Positions 43,175-53,189 of a stretch of DNA of 64,000 bases are shown here, piece after piece. A program made the translations under genes and the position numbers. The notes beneath the pieces are model-generated. The model searched no databases. It worked only from the letters and a program-made list of their open reading frames with translations, and had not been told where the DNA came from. The stretch covers positions 1,550,001 to 1,614,000 of the forward strand of contig NZ_LT629791.1 of the NCBI RefSeq assembly GCF_900105925.1, given 5' to 3'. This stretch comes from Jiangella alkaliphila. GTDB lineage: Bacteria > Actinomycetota > Actinomycetes > Jiangellales > Jiangellaceae. How positions within the stretch are numbered: the stretch's first letter is position 1; every line of letters begins with the position of its first letter.

Positions 43175-43822
43175 ATGACGACTCTGGGTTTCATCGGCGC
43201 CGGCCACATCGGCGGACAGCTCGCGCGGCTCGCGGTGGAGCACGGCTACAACGTGGTGATCAGCAACTCCCGCGGTCCCGAGACGCTCATCGACCTGGTC
43301 GACGAGCTCGGCGACCACGCCCGGGCCGGCACCGCTGACGAGGCGGCGCGCGACGGCGACGTCGTCGTGGTGGCCGTCCCGCTGCGGGCCATCGGCGCCG
43401 TGCCGGTCGAGCCGCTGGCCGGCAAGACCGTCGTCGATGCCAACAACTACTACTGGCAGCGCGACGGCCGCATCGCCGAGCTCGACAACGAGTCCACGAC
43501 GACGTCCGAGCTGCTGGAGGCGCACCTGCCGAAGTCACACGTCGTCAAGGCGTTCAACCACATCATCGCGGCCGAGCTGACCACCGACGGCCGCCCGCCC
43601 GGGACGTCCGGCCGGCGGGCGCTCGTCGTCGCGGGCGACGACGCCGAGGCCAAGGCGCGGGTCGCGAAGGTGATCGACCGGTTCGGCTTCGACCCGGTCG
43701 ACATCGGCCCGCTCGCCGAGGGCTGGCGCATCCAGCGCGACACCCCCGGCTACGTCCAGCGACGCACCGCCGACGAACTGCGCGCCGACGTCGCGGCGGC
43801 GCGGCGGTACCGCGATAGGTAG
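43175..43822 (+). CDS. NADPH-dependent F420 reductase-like protein
   Basis: 215 residues with the N-terminal Rossmann loop LGFIGAGHIGGQLARLA, an NADP-type loop SNSRGPET, VVVAVPLRAIG, VDANNYYWQRDG and VKAFNHIIAAEL. This is the F420H2:NADP oxidoreductase-like (pyrroline-carboxylate-reductase-like) group. Whether it truly uses F420 is not established. Start set by the Rossmann motif at residue 5. Confidence 0.85.
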   Translation: MTTLGFIGAGHIGGQLARLAVEHGYNVVISNSRGPETLIDLVDELGDHARAGTADEAARDGDVVVVAVPLRAIGAVPVEPLAGKTVVDANNYYWQRDGRIAELDNESTTTSELLEAHLPKSHVVKAFNHIIAAELTTDGRPPGTSGRRALVVAGDDAEAKARVAKVIDRFGFDPVDIGPLAEGWRIQRDTPGYVQRRTADELRADVAAARRYRDR

Positions 43823-43902
43823 CGCTCTCGACCGGACATTGTCGGTGGTAGGTGTTAGCCTTCGAACTCCTGTTCAACCACGATATTTCCCCGGAGGTCA
43901 CC

Positions 43903-44394
43903 ATGGCGTTGGGCACCTGCACCCCACTGCAGCGGCAACAGTGGCAGGACCAGGAGGACGCGTGGCTGCGCGACACCGTCCGCCGGCACGGCTGGGCCGT
44001 CCAGTACGCCGCCGGCGCCCCGCCGTTCGCCTACACCGTCGGGCTGTGGAGCCTCGGCCATCCGGAGCTGCTGGTCTACGGGCTCGACCTGCAGGCCAGC
44101 GCCTGGGTGCTGAACCAGTTCGGCGACAAGATCCGCGACGGCGAACGGTTCGGCCCCGGCCGCCCGCTGCGGTTGACCGGCTGGTCCCACCGCCTGCAAC
44201 TCTTCCCCTTCCACGACGGCGACGACCCGCCGGTGCTCGGGTCGGCGCAGCGCTACTACGACCGTGACGCCGGCGACCCGGTCCCCGCCCTCCAGCTCTT
44301 CTGGGACGACGCCGGCGGGCGCTTCCCCTGGGACGACGGCTACGACCTGCCCGGTGGTTTGCAGCCCGCACCCCGGCCGCATACGCCGGGCTGA
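43903..44394 (+). CDS. DUF4262 protein
   Basis: 163 residues. Typical DUF4262 features: RRHGWAVQYAAGAPPFAYTVGLW near the start, the block HPELLVYGLDLQASAWVLN, and a Trp-rich tail (QLFWDDAGGRFPWDDGYDLP). Soluble, function unknown. The ATG at 43903 has GGAGGTCACC directly before it. Confidence 0.85.
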   Translation: MALGTCTPLQRQQWQDQEDAWLRDTVRRHGWAVQYAAGAPPFAYTVGLWSLGHPELLVYGLDLQASAWVLNQFGDKIRDGERFGPGRPLRLTGWSHRLQLFPFHDGDDPPVLGSAQRYYDRDAGDPVPALQLFWDDAGGRFPWDDGYDLPGGLQPAPRPHTPG

Positions 44395-44418
44395 GTGGTC
44401 CTTGGTGTGCAGCGGTCT

Positions 44419-45130
44419 GGCGGGGGTGTTGCCGAGTTGGGCGTCCCCCTGCTGCCCATTTTCTTAGCCGTGGACGCGCGCCTCAAGTCCGCGCCCGCTG
44501 GGGTGATTGTTCGCTGTGGTTGGGGGGCTTGGACTTGACCCGCGCGTCCCCGGTCTAAGAACTCGGCAGCTATCAGGGGGACGGGGAAGAACCGGGCACA
44601 GCCCGTGTGGGTGTGAGTCGACTTCGATGGCGCCGGCCGTCTTCGATGTCGGGGGTCGTGCTCTGGGTGTGTCGAGGACGGTTTCTGCCATCGAGGACGA
44701 CTGTCGCTGTGGAGGACGACGGTGCGGGTCCTGGTCTGGCGTTACGTCGTGGTCTGCCGTGACGCGAAATGGCGGATTCGGGGCTGGTGGCGTGACTGGG
44801 GACCAGGACGTGACGGCAGACCAGGACGCCGGCGGACCAACCTGGGCGTGAGGCGCGTCCTGGGTGTGAGTCGCGGTTTCGGGCTCGAAACGGGTGTTCA
44901 GCGCACCTCACACCCAGGAAACCGACTCCGCAGAGTCGGCGAACGGCGCGAACGGTCCGGGCTGTGCCCGGTTCTTCCCCGTCCCCCTGATAGCTGCCAG
45001 TTCTTAGGCCGCGGACCCGCGGGTCAAGCGGTCCCGTCGGCGCGAAGCGCCCCATAGTCCGCTTGAGGCGCGGGTCCGCGGCTAAGACAATGGGCAGCAG
45101 GGGGACGCCCCACTAGGCAACCCCCCCGCC
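44419..45130. repeat. 712-base non-coding island of nested inverted repeats
   Basis: The whole gap between the DUF4262 gene and a convergent membrane-protein gene. Two arms of about 185 bases are inverted copies: a perfect 22-base pair (44439-44460 with 45089-45110), extended outward with three mismatches to 44419 and 45130, and a perfect 41-base pair (44565-44605 with 44958-44998). Each arm folds on itself (TCTTAGCCG and CTCAAG match CTTGAC and CTAAGAA farther in), with an unlike loop in each. The centre (44606-44957) has further repeats, such as CTGGGTGTGAGTCG and its partial complement near 44908-44927. No reading frame has protein-like features. It resembles a miniature element or structured RNA region. 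Confidence 0.85.
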
Positions 45131-45199
45131 GAACCCCCTAAACGGCCCGGCGGCGCGTGCCGTCACGTTCACCCGCCGCCGGGGTCGAGTGGCCCGAGG

Positions 45200-45643
45200 T
45201 CAGCTGTGGGTGGCTTCGGCGGGCGGCTTGTCGGTGTGGGTCTCGTCGGTGCGGTGACGGCGCCAGCGGCCCAGCCTGGAGTGCCGGCCGTCGTCCGCCG
45301 GGGCGTCGGCGGTGGGCTCGTCCGTGGCCGTCGGCGTCCCCGCGGCCGCCGGGCGACCGGCGACGGTGCGGTCGTCGGTCACGTCCTGGGTGGCCACCTT
45401 CTGGCGCAGGTATCTGATCTCTGTCCGCCGCGCCCGGGCGGCGCGCATGCCCGCGGCGAACGTGGCTACCGCGGCGAACACCACCAGCATCGTGACGGCG
45501 CCGGCGACGAACACGCCCCACACGGGGATCTCGGTGTCCAGGCCGAACGATTCCAGCATCACCTGGCCGGTCCCGTCCGCCGCGATGATGTACACCGCGA
45601 CGCCGGCGACCGCGAACAACAGCAGTGCGAGCACGATCAACAT
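45200..45643 (-). CDS. Two-helix membrane protein with charged C-terminal tail
   Basis: 147 residues. Two membrane helices (LIVLALLLFAVAGVAVYIIA and FVAGAVTMLVVFAAVATFA) joined by a short outside loop, then a cytosolic segment of basic helix (MRAARARRTEIRYLRQKVA) and a disordered tail with Thr, Asp and Pro. Start at 45643 is supported by GGAGGAGG just before it. LapA-like topology, but family assignment is not safe. Confidence 0.7.
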   Translation of the reverse strand: MLIVLALLLFAVAGVAVYIIAADGTGQVMLESFGLDTEIPVWGVFVAGAVTMLVVFAAVATFAAGMRAARARRTEIRYLRQKVATQDVTDDRTVAGRPAAAGTPTATDEPTADAPADDGRHSRLGRWRRHRTDETHTDKPPAEATHS

Positions 45644-45709
45644 GGCTTCCGACCTCCTCCGGAGTCTGGATCGGCACATACCCGTCCGGGCGCCGGCCAA
45701 ACCGGGTGG

Positions 45710-46375
45710 TCAGGACCGCAGCAGCTCCGCCGGCCCCGCGACGACCCGGTGGGCGCCGCCGTCGAGGAGGGCGCCGGCCGACGTGCCGGTGGCGACGCCG
45801 ATGACTAGGCCGACGCCGGCGGCCAGCGCCGAGTGCAGGCCGGGAACCGTGTCCTCCAGCGCGACGGCGTCGGCCGGGGCGACGCCGAGGGCGGCGGCGC
45901 CGGCGAGGAACGGCGCCGGGTCGGGCTTGCCGGTGGTCGTCACCTCGGCGGTGATCAGGGCGGCGAAGAGGTCCCCGACGCCGAGCACGTCGCCCACCGC
46001 GTGCTCCGCCCAGGCCCGTCCGGCCGACGTCACCAGCGCGACGGCGATGCCCGCGGCGTGCAGCCGGCGGACCAGCTCGGCCGCGCCGGGCAGCGGCCGC
46101 AGCGGATGGGCGTCGTGGTCGAGGTGGGAGATGACCCCTTCGACCAGGGCGACGGCGTCCTCGCCGCTCCACGGGCCGGGGAGCTGCGCGAACACCTCTG
46201 ACCCGCGGCGGCCGGCGAACTCGCGCAGCACCTCCGGCCCGAGGTCCCAGCCGCGGGCCGCGAAGTATGCGCGGTAGGCGGCCTGGTTGGCCGGCTCGCT
46301 GTCGACGAGCGTGCCGTCGAGGTCGAGCAGCGCGGCCCGCCGGCCGGTGAGCGCGGCGTCGAGCCCGGCGCTCAC
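45710..46375 (-). CDS. HAD-superfamily sugar-phosphate phosphatase
   Basis: 221 residues. HAD motif I LLDLDGTLVDSEPA, motif II ALVTSAG, motif III GKPDPAPFLAGA and motif IV ALEDTVPG. Small helical cap of the beta-phosphoglucomutase/phosphatase type. GTG at 46375 overlaps the EIIA stop by GTGA, so it is in the PTS operon and probably acts on an amino-sugar or related phosphate. Confidence 0.87.
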   Translation of the reverse strand: MSAGLDAALTGRRAALLDLDGTLVDSEPANQAAYRAYFAARGWDLGPEVLREFAGRRGSEVFAQLPGPWSGEDAVALVEGVISHLDHDAHPLRPLPGAAELVRRLHAAGIAVALVTSAGRAWAEHAVGDVLGVGDLFAALITAEVTTTGKPDPAPFLAGAAALGVAPADAVALEDTVPGLHSALAAGVGLVIGVATGTSAGALLDGGAHRVVAGPAELLRS

Positions 46376-46833
46376 CGGTCCCACGTGAACAGCACATCGC
46401 CCGCCTCGACCGGGCCGGCGGCGTGCAGCCCGGTGAGGGCGCCGGCCGTGGCCTCGAGCGCGATGACCGGCACCACTGGCGACCGGTCGCCGGCCTCGAC
46501 GGCGGCGGGATCCCAGGTGACGACGGGCGCGCCGGCGGCCACCTCGTCGCCCTCGGCGACGTGCAGCTGGAAGCCTTCGCCGGCCAGCTGGACGGTGTCG
46601 ATGCCGAGGTGGGTGAGCACGCCGGCGCCGTCGGCGGTCTGGATGACGAACGCGTGCGGGTGCAGCTTGACCAGCCGGCCCGGCACCGGCGCGACCGCCG
46701 TCACCGGCCCGGACCGATCGGGGTCGACCGCCAGCCCGGGGCCGACCAGTGCCTGGGCGAAGACCGGGTCAGGCACCTCGGCCAGCTCGATCACCCGCCC
46801 GGGCACGGGGGACAGCACGTCGAGCTGGGTCAC
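46372..46833 (-). CDS. PTS glucose/GlcNAc-type EIIA component
   Basis: 153 residues, a Crr-like EIIA: LSPVPGRVIELAEVPDPVFA, HPHAFVIQTADGAGVLTHLGI with active His75 and stabilising His60, and GVEV-like ending. Receives phosphate from HPr. GTGA overlap with the EIIB gene upstream. HPr itself is not in this window. Confidence 0.92.
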   Translation of the reverse strand: MTQLDVLSPVPGRVIELAEVPDPVFAQALVGPGLAVDPDRSGPVTAVAPVPGRLVKLHPHAFVIQTADGAGVLTHLGIDTVQLAGEGFQLHVAEGDEVAAGAPVVTWDPAAVEAGDRSPVVPVIALEATAGALTGLHAAGPVEAGDVLFTWDR

Positions 46834-47060
46834 ATCAGATCCTCGATGTCGGTGGCGATGGTGTCGGCCTCAGGCCCGACGACGACCTGCACGACCTGGC
46901 CGGCCGAGATGACGCCGAACGCGCCGGCCGCCTTGAGCGCCTTCTCGTCGACCTTGGACGAGTCGTGCACCTCGGTGCGCAGCCGCGTGGCGCACGGCTC
47001 GATCTCGACGATGTTGTCGGCGCCGCCCAGCGCCGCCAGGATCTGCTCGGCCTTGTCCAT
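46830..47060 (-). CDS. PTS glucose/GlcNAc-type EIIB component
   Basis: 76 residues, a free-standing EIIB with the phosphocysteine in IVEIEPCATRLRTEV (Cys23) and the end VQVVVGPEADTIATDIEDL. Matches NagF-type proteins of actinomycetes that pair with a separate EIIC such as the one at 49929. Confidence 0.93.
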   Translation of the reverse strand: MDKAEQILAALGGADNIVEIEPCATRLRTEVHDSSKVDEKALKAAGAFGVISAGQVVQVVVGPEADTIATDIEDLM

Positions 47061-47099
47061 GTGTCCCCTCCGTTGGTGTGACGAGTGAGTGCGGCCGGC

Positions 47100-48155
47100 T
47101 CAGCTGCCGGCCGGATCGGTCTGGGTGACCTTCGAGAGCCCGCGGGGCGCGTCCGGGTCGAGCCCGAGCCTGCGCGCCAGAGCCTCGACCGTCAACTGCG
47201 CCGGCACGACGAGCGCCAGCGGCGCCACCAGCTCGCGCAGCTCCGGCCCGGGGACGCTGACGTCGACCGCGCCGGCGAACCCGGAGTCGCCGCCGATGCC
47301 GATGGTCGCGGCGGCACCCCGGCGGCGCAGATCGTGCGCCAGCTCCGTCATGCCGGCCACCATCGGGCCGTCGGCCGCGGACACCAGCAGCGCCACGTGC
47401 TCGGCGTCGACGACGGCGATCGGCCCGTGCCGCAGGTCGGCGTACGACAGCCCGCGCACCGGGCGCAGGCAGGTCTCCTCCAGCTTCAGCGCCGCCTCCA
47501 GCGCGGTGCCGAACGTCACGCCGCGGCCGCTGACCAGCGTCTCCGGCGTCGACGCGAGCCGTTCCGCCGCCTCGTCGACGCCCTCGCGCCGCTCGATCAG
47601 TCGCTGCACCTCGCCCGGGACGCGGTCGAGGTCGCCGTCGAGCGCGCCGGGCTTGGCGGACAGCGCGTCGGCCAGCACGGCCATGGCCACCAGCTGGGTG
47701 ATGTACGACTTCGTCGCGGGCACCGCCAGCTCGGCGCCGGCCCGGGTGACCAGCGCGAGGTCGGCGGCGCCGGCGAGCGCGCTGCCGCCGTCGTTGGTGA
47801 CGGCGATGGTGCGGGCCCCGTGCGCGGCGGCCCACGCCTGCGTCTCGACGATCTCCTCGGTCTCGCCCGACTGCGACACCGACACGACGACGGCCTCGGA
47901 GAGGTCGAGGTCGGCGTGGTAGTGCGTCGCGACGCTCGGCGCGGCCAGCCCGCCCGGCACGCCGGCGTGCACCTCGAGCAGGTACCGGCCGTAGATCGCG
48001 GCGTTGTCCGACGACCCGCGCGCGACGAACAGCACCACGCGGCGGCCCTCGGCGAGCGTCTTCAGCTCCGGCCGCAGCGGCAGCAGCGACTCCAGGGTGC
48101 GCGCGATGGCCTCCGGCTGCTCGGCGATCTCACGGGCCATGATCGTGTGGGTCAC
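47100..48155 (-). CDS. SIS-domain sugar-phosphate isomerase/deaminase (GlmS C-domain-like)
   Basis: 351 residues made of two SIS domains: VVLFVARGSSDNAAIYGRYL, VVSVSQSGETEEIVE, and in the second half LVSGRGVTFGTALEAALKLEE with RHGPIAVVD. Resembles the isomerase half of glucosamine-6-phosphate synthase and AgaS/GlmS-like deaminases, with no glutaminase part. Beside GlcNAc-type PTS genes a role in amino-sugar phosphate catabolism is likely. GTG start at 48155. Confidence 0.88.
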   Translation of the reverse strand: MTHTIMAREIAEQPEAIARTLESLLPLRPELKTLAEGRRVVLFVARGSSDNAAIYGRYLLEVHAGVPGGLAAPSVATHYHADLDLSEAVVVSVSQSGETEEIVETQAWAAAHGARTIAVTNDGGSALAGAADLALVTRAGAELAVPATKSYITQLVAMAVLADALSAKPGALDGDLDRVPGEVQRLIERREGVDEAAERLASTPETLVSGRGVTFGTALEAALKLEETCLRPVRGLSYADLRHGPIAVVDAEHVALLVSAADGPMVAGMTELAHDLRRRGAAATIGIGGDSGFAGAVDVSVPGPELRELVAPLALVVPAQLTVEALARRLGLDPDAPRGLSKVTQTDPAGS

Positions 48156-48198
48156 GAGGCGGTTTCTCCTGTCGGATGGGCGGTGACGGGGGACGGCA

Positions 48199-48963
48199 TC
48201 AGGTGGCGGCGCCGGGCGCGACCGTCCGGCGGCGCGGCACGACCGGCGGGTTCGGCCGGGCGACCGGCACCCACAGCGTGTAGCGGTCGGAGCGGAACGC
48301 CGACCGGCTGTACTCGATGGCGGAGTCGCCGGTGAACGCGCGCCGCGAGATGCGCAGCACCGGCTTGCCGGGCTTGATCATCAGCAGCTTGGCCTCCTCG
48401 TGGTCGGCCTCGCCGGCGTCGATGGTGTCCTCGCCCCAGTCGGGGATCAGCCCGCGGGCGTCCAGCTCGACGTACACGCTGGCGGGTGTGCCGCCGTCGA
48501 GGAAGCCGGGCAGCCGGTCTGCGGGCAGCCAGGTGTGCTCGACGGCCATCGGCTCGTCGTCGGCGTAGCGCAGCCGGTGCAGGTGGATGAGCTGCTCTCC
48601 GGTGGCGACCTTGAGCGCCTCGGCGATGTCCGGCTCGGCCGGCGCCAGCTCCGACGCGAGCACCTTGACGCCGGCGGTCATGCCGCGGCGGGTCATCTCT
48701 TCGGTGAACGACGCCAGCCGCACCTGCAGGTCGACCTTGGGCGGCGCGACGAACGTGCCGCGGCCCTGCACGCGCTCGAGTACACCCTCGACGACCAGCG
48801 CGTCGACGGCCTGGCGCACCGTCATGCGGGAGACGCCGAAGCGCTCGCACAACATCCGCTCGGACGGGACGGGGTCGCCGGGACGTAGCTCGCTCACGAC
48901 GAGACTCCGCAGGTAGTCGCGCACCTGGAGGTACTTCAGCGTCGATCGGCGCAAGGACAGCAC
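48199..48963 (-). CDS. GntR/UTRA transcriptional regulator (DasR-like), leftward
   Basis: 254 residues from a GTG at 48963. N-terminal winged helix (YLQVRDYLRSLVVSELRPGD, PSERMLCERFGVSRMTVRQA, RGTFVAPPK) and a UTRA ligand domain (LIHLHRLRYADDEPMAVEHTW, DWGEDTIDA, ISRRAFTGDSAIEYSRSAFR, SDRYTLWVP). HutC/DasR subfamily; DasR binds phosphorylated amino sugars. First gene of the PTS operon on the minus strand. Other starts as far as 49035 (TTG) are possible. Confidence 0.9.
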   Translation of the reverse strand: MLSLRRSTLKYLQVRDYLRSLVVSELRPGDPVPSERMLCERFGVSRMTVRQAVDALVVEGVLERVQGRGTFVAPPKVDLQVRLASFTEEMTRRGMTAGVKVLASELAPAEPDIAEALKVATGEQLIHLHRLRYADDEPMAVEHTWLPADRLPGFLDGGTPASVYVELDARGLIPDWGEDTIDAGEADHEEAKLLMIKPGKPVLRISRRAFTGDSAIEYSRSAFRSDRYTLWVPVARPNPPVVPRRRTVAPGAAT

Positions 48964-49028
48964 GGGACTCGCATCGGGTCGGGGCCGCGGGAAATCCCGG
49001 CGACCGGTCGATTCGGGCGACGCACCTC

Positions 49029-49088
49029 TTGACAAGAGTGAGGCGCAGCCACATTGTATGGGCCACTGGTCAAGTCATCTAGACCAGT
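49029..49088. promoter_or_regulatory. Divergent promoter region with DasR-like operator
   Basis: For the rightward gene: TTGACA at 49029-49034 and TTGTAT at 49054-49059. On the other strand the same place reads TACAAT. Right after it, ACTGGTC (49065-49071) and GACCAGT (49082-49088) form perfect inverted arms 10 bases apart; both are halves of the known DasR site ACTGGTCTAGACCAGT. Confidence 0.6.
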
Positions 49089-49126
49089 TCCTACCAGTGT
49101 CCCAGATGTCCGGAAAGAGGGTCTCC

Positions 49127-49876
49127 GTGAACGTGGTCGACGGACCGGTGCCCAAACACCGGCAGCTGAGAGAGATCCTGCTCGCGATGATCGAGGGCGA
49201 ACTGGTGCCTGATGCGCCGGTGCCGTCCGAACGCGAGCTGGTGGCCCGCTTCAAGGTCAGCCGGGCCACCGTACGTGAAGCCGTCGGCCGGCTGGTCGCC
49301 GAGGGCCGGCTCTACCGCGTCCGCGGCAAGGGCACGTTCGTCGCGGCGGCCAGCATCGAGTCGCAGATGCACCTGTCGTCGTTCACCGAGGACATGCGCC
49401 GCCGTGGGCACAAACCGTCGACCGTGGTGCTGGGTGCCGACGAGACCGCGGCGCCGCCGCCGGCCCGTGCGGCGCTCGGCCTGGACGTTACCGATCGCGC
49501 CTACCGGATCGAGCGGCTGCGCTCGGCCGACGGCGCCCCGATGGCGCACGAGGTGTCCTGGCTGCCGGCCGCGCCGCTGCCCGGGCTGCTCGAGCGCGAT
49601 CTCACCAGTTCCGTCTACTCGATCCTGGCGCACGACTACGGCCGCGTCCTCGACTCCGCCGCCCAGACGGTGTGGGCCGAGGGCGCCGACCCGCTGCGGG
49701 CCCGGCTGCTGCGGGTGCCGCCGGCCGCGCCGCTGCTGGTCTTCCGCAAGACCTCCTACGCCGCCGGACGGCCGATGGAGCACGTCACCTCGTGGTACCG
49801 CGCCGACCGGTATCAGGTGCACATGACGCTGGAACGAACCCCCCACACGGGCTCCGGCCCGGGACATCACCTGTAG
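49127..49876 (+). CDS. GntR/UTRA transcriptional regulator, rightward
   Basis: 249 residues from a GTG at 49127 (an in-frame ATG at 49106 is the alternative). DNA-binding part VPKHRQLREILLAMIEGEL, PSERELVARFKVSRATVREA, KGTFVAAAS; UTRA part with MHLSSFTEDMRRRGHKPST, YRIERLRSADGAPMAHEVSW, FRKTSYAAGRPMEHVTSWYR. A paralogue of the divergent regulator at 48199 with which it shares the operator region. It is followed by the EIIC gene. Confidence 0.9.
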   Translation: MNVVDGPVPKHRQLREILLAMIEGELVPDAPVPSERELVARFKVSRATVREAVGRLVAEGRLYRVRGKGTFVAAASIESQMHLSSFTEDMRRRGHKPSTVVLGADETAAPPPARAALGLDVTDRAYRIERLRSADGAPMAHEVSWLPAAPLPGLLERDLTSSVYSILAHDYGRVLDSAAQTVWAEGADPLRARLLRVPPAAPLLVFRKTSYAAGRPMEHVTSWYRADRYQVHMTLERTPHTGSGPGHHL

Positions 49877-49887
49877 AGGAGAAGCAC

Positions 49888-49928
49888 GTGAACCGTCACA
49901 TCCTCACGACGACGAGAGGGGTGCTGGG

Positions 49929-49932
<4 letters not shown>
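49888..49932 (+). CDS. Possible 14-residue leader ORF before EIIC
   Basis: GTG at 49888 with GAGGAGAAG right before it encodes MNRHILTTTRGVLG and stops at 49932, overlapping the EIIC ATG by four bases. The coupling suggests it sets EIIC translation. The TTT run is three threonines; no attenuator hairpin was seen. Confidence 0.4.
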
Positions 49933-51419
<1,487 letters not shown>

Positions 51420-51432
51420 CCGATCCGGCTGT

Positions 51433-51481
51433 GATCATCGGCACTTTCCGGCCCCACCCGGGCCGGGAAGTGCCGATGATC
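51433..51481. terminator. 22-base-pair hairpin between EIIC and EI genes
   Basis: Arms 51433-51454 and 51460-51481 pair over 22 positions with one T/G wobble, around the loop CACCC. It starts 14 bases after the EIIC stop and ends 28 bases before ptsI, without a U-tract. Terminator or dispersed intergenic palindrome. Confidence 0.6.
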
Positions 51482-51509
51482 GTGTGAGGAAGACTCGAGG
51501 AGGAGCGCT

Positions 51510-53168
51510 GTGGCAGTGATCAGCGGAGTGGGTGTCAGTTCCGGGCGAGCGGTGGGACCGGTGGTCCGGATGCCGGACCCGGTGGCCGAGCCGGCGCCCG
51601 GTGCGACGCTGGCCGACGGTGCCGACGTCGCGGCCGAGGCCGCCCGCATCGCCGCCGCCGCTGAGCAGGTCCGCGCCGACCTCGAACGGCGGGCGTCGAC
51701 GGCGCACGGCGACGGCGCCGCGGTGCTCGAGGCGACGGCGCTGATGGCGGCCGACCCGGCGCTGGTCACGGCCGCGCAGAAGAAGCTCGACGACGGGACG
51801 GCACCGGCCCGCGCGGTGTGGGACGCGGCCGCCGACGTCCAGGCGATGCTCGAATCGCTCGGCGGCTACATGGCCGAGCGGGCCCGCGACGTCGCCGACG
51901 TGCGCGACCGCATCGTGGCCGTGCTCGACGAACGGCCGGCGCCCGGCGTGCCGGAGCGCGACGAGCCGTTCGTCCTGGTGGCCCACGACCTCGCACCGGC
52001 CGACACCGCGACGCTGGACCCGGCGACCTGTCTGGCGCTGGTGACGGAGGGCGGCGGGCCGACGTCGCACACCGCGATCCTGGCCCGGGCGCTGGGCCTG
52101 CCCGCCGTCGTCGCGACGCCCGGGATCCTCGCCGTCGCCGAGGGCACCGTCGTGCTGGTCGACGGCGGCGCCGGGACCGTCCAGCCGGACCCGCCGGCCG
52201 ATGTCGTCGCGCAGGTCCGGGCGGCGGCGGCCCGCGAGTGGACCTTCGACGGCACCGGCCGCACGTCCGACGGGCACCGCGTCCAGCTGCTGGCCAACGT
52301 CGGCGACCCGAAGGGCGCGGCGGCCGCCGCCGAGATCGGCGCCGAGGGCGTCGGGCTGTTCCGCACCGAGTTCTGCTTCCTCGACCGCGCCGAGGAGCCG
52401 TCGGTCGACGAGCAGACCACGCAGTACACCGCCGTGCTGGAGCCGTTCGCCGGGAAGAAGGTCGTCGTCCGCACGCTCGACGCGGGCGCGGACAAGCCGC
52501 TGCCGTTCCTCACCGACACGTCGGAGGCGAACCCGGCGCTGGGCGTGCGCGGCTACCGGACCGCGTGGCGGCGCCCGGACGTGCTGGACCACCAGCTGGA
52601 GGCGATCGCCCGCGCGGGCGAGGCGTCCGGCGCCGAGGTGTGGGTGATGGCGCCGATGATCTCGACACCTGCCGAGGCCGCCGACTTCGTCGCCCGGGCC
52701 GCGACGTTCGGCCTGGCCACGGCCGGCGTCATGGTCGAGGTGCCGGCGCTCGCGCTCACCGCCGACGCGCTGATGTCGGCCGTGGCGTTCGCCAGCCTCG
52801 GCACCAACGACCTCACCCAGTACACGATGGCCGCCGACCGCCTGCTCGGCGAGCTGGCCGAGCTCAGCGACGGCTGGCAGCCGGCGGTGCTGCGGCTGGT
52901 GCACCTGACCGCCGAGGCGGGCGCGCAGGCGGACCGGCCGGTGGGCGTGTGCGGCGAGGCGGCGGCCGACCCCGCCCTCGCCGTCGTCCTCGCCGGCCTC
53001 GGCGTGACCAGCCTGTCGATGACGGCGCGGGCCATCCCCGAGGTCGCGGCGACGCTGCTCTCCGTCACCCGCGCCGAGTGCGTCCGGCTGGCCGAGCTGG
53101 CGCTCTCCGCGCCCGACGCGAAGGCCGCCCGCGCCGCCGTCCACGCCGAGCTCCCGCCCCTCACCTGA
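51510..53168 (+). CDS. ptsI: PTS enzyme I
   Basis: Transfers phosphate from PEP to HPr. 552 residues: HPr-binding helical part, phospho-histidine in GGGPTSHTAIL (His187), PEP-binding barrel with GVGLFRTEFCFLDR, VVRTLDAGADKPLPF, FASLGTNDLTQYTMAADR, and the active Cys in PVGVCGEAAADP. GTG start at 51510 with GAGGAGG. The general energy-coupling protein of the PTS, here placed with the GlcNAc-type permease. Confidence 0.96.
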   Translation: MAVISGVGVSSGRAVGPVVRMPDPVAEPAPGATLADGADVAAEAARIAAAAEQVRADLERRASTAHGDGAAVLEATALMAADPALVTAAQKKLDDGTAPARAVWDAAADVQAMLESLGGYMAERARDVADVRDRIVAVLDERPAPGVPERDEPFVLVAHDLAPADTATLDPATCLALVTEGGGPTSHTAILARALGLPAVVATPGILAVAEGTVVLVDGGAGTVQPDPPADVVAQVRAAAAREWTFDGTGRTSDGHRVQLLANVGDPKGAAAAAEIGAEGVGLFRTEFCFLDRAEEPSVDEQTTQYTAVLEPFAGKKVVVRTLDAGADKPLPFLTDTSEANPALGVRGYRTAWRRPDVLDHQLEAIARAGEASGAEVWVMAPMISTPAEAADFVARAATFGLATAGVMVEVPALALTADALMSAVAFASLGTNDLTQYTMAADRLLGELAELSDGWQPAVLRLVHLTAEAGAQADRPVGVCGEAAADPALAVVLAGLGVTSLSMTARAIPEVAATLLSVTRAECVRLAELALSAPDAKAARAAVHAELPPLT

Positions 53169-53189
53169 CGCTGGGGTGGGGTGGGGGCG

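Noticed and set aside
44507-45057. Several short frames on both strands inside the repeat island
   Set aside because: They follow the inverted repeats, have odd composition, no ribosome sites and no motifs.
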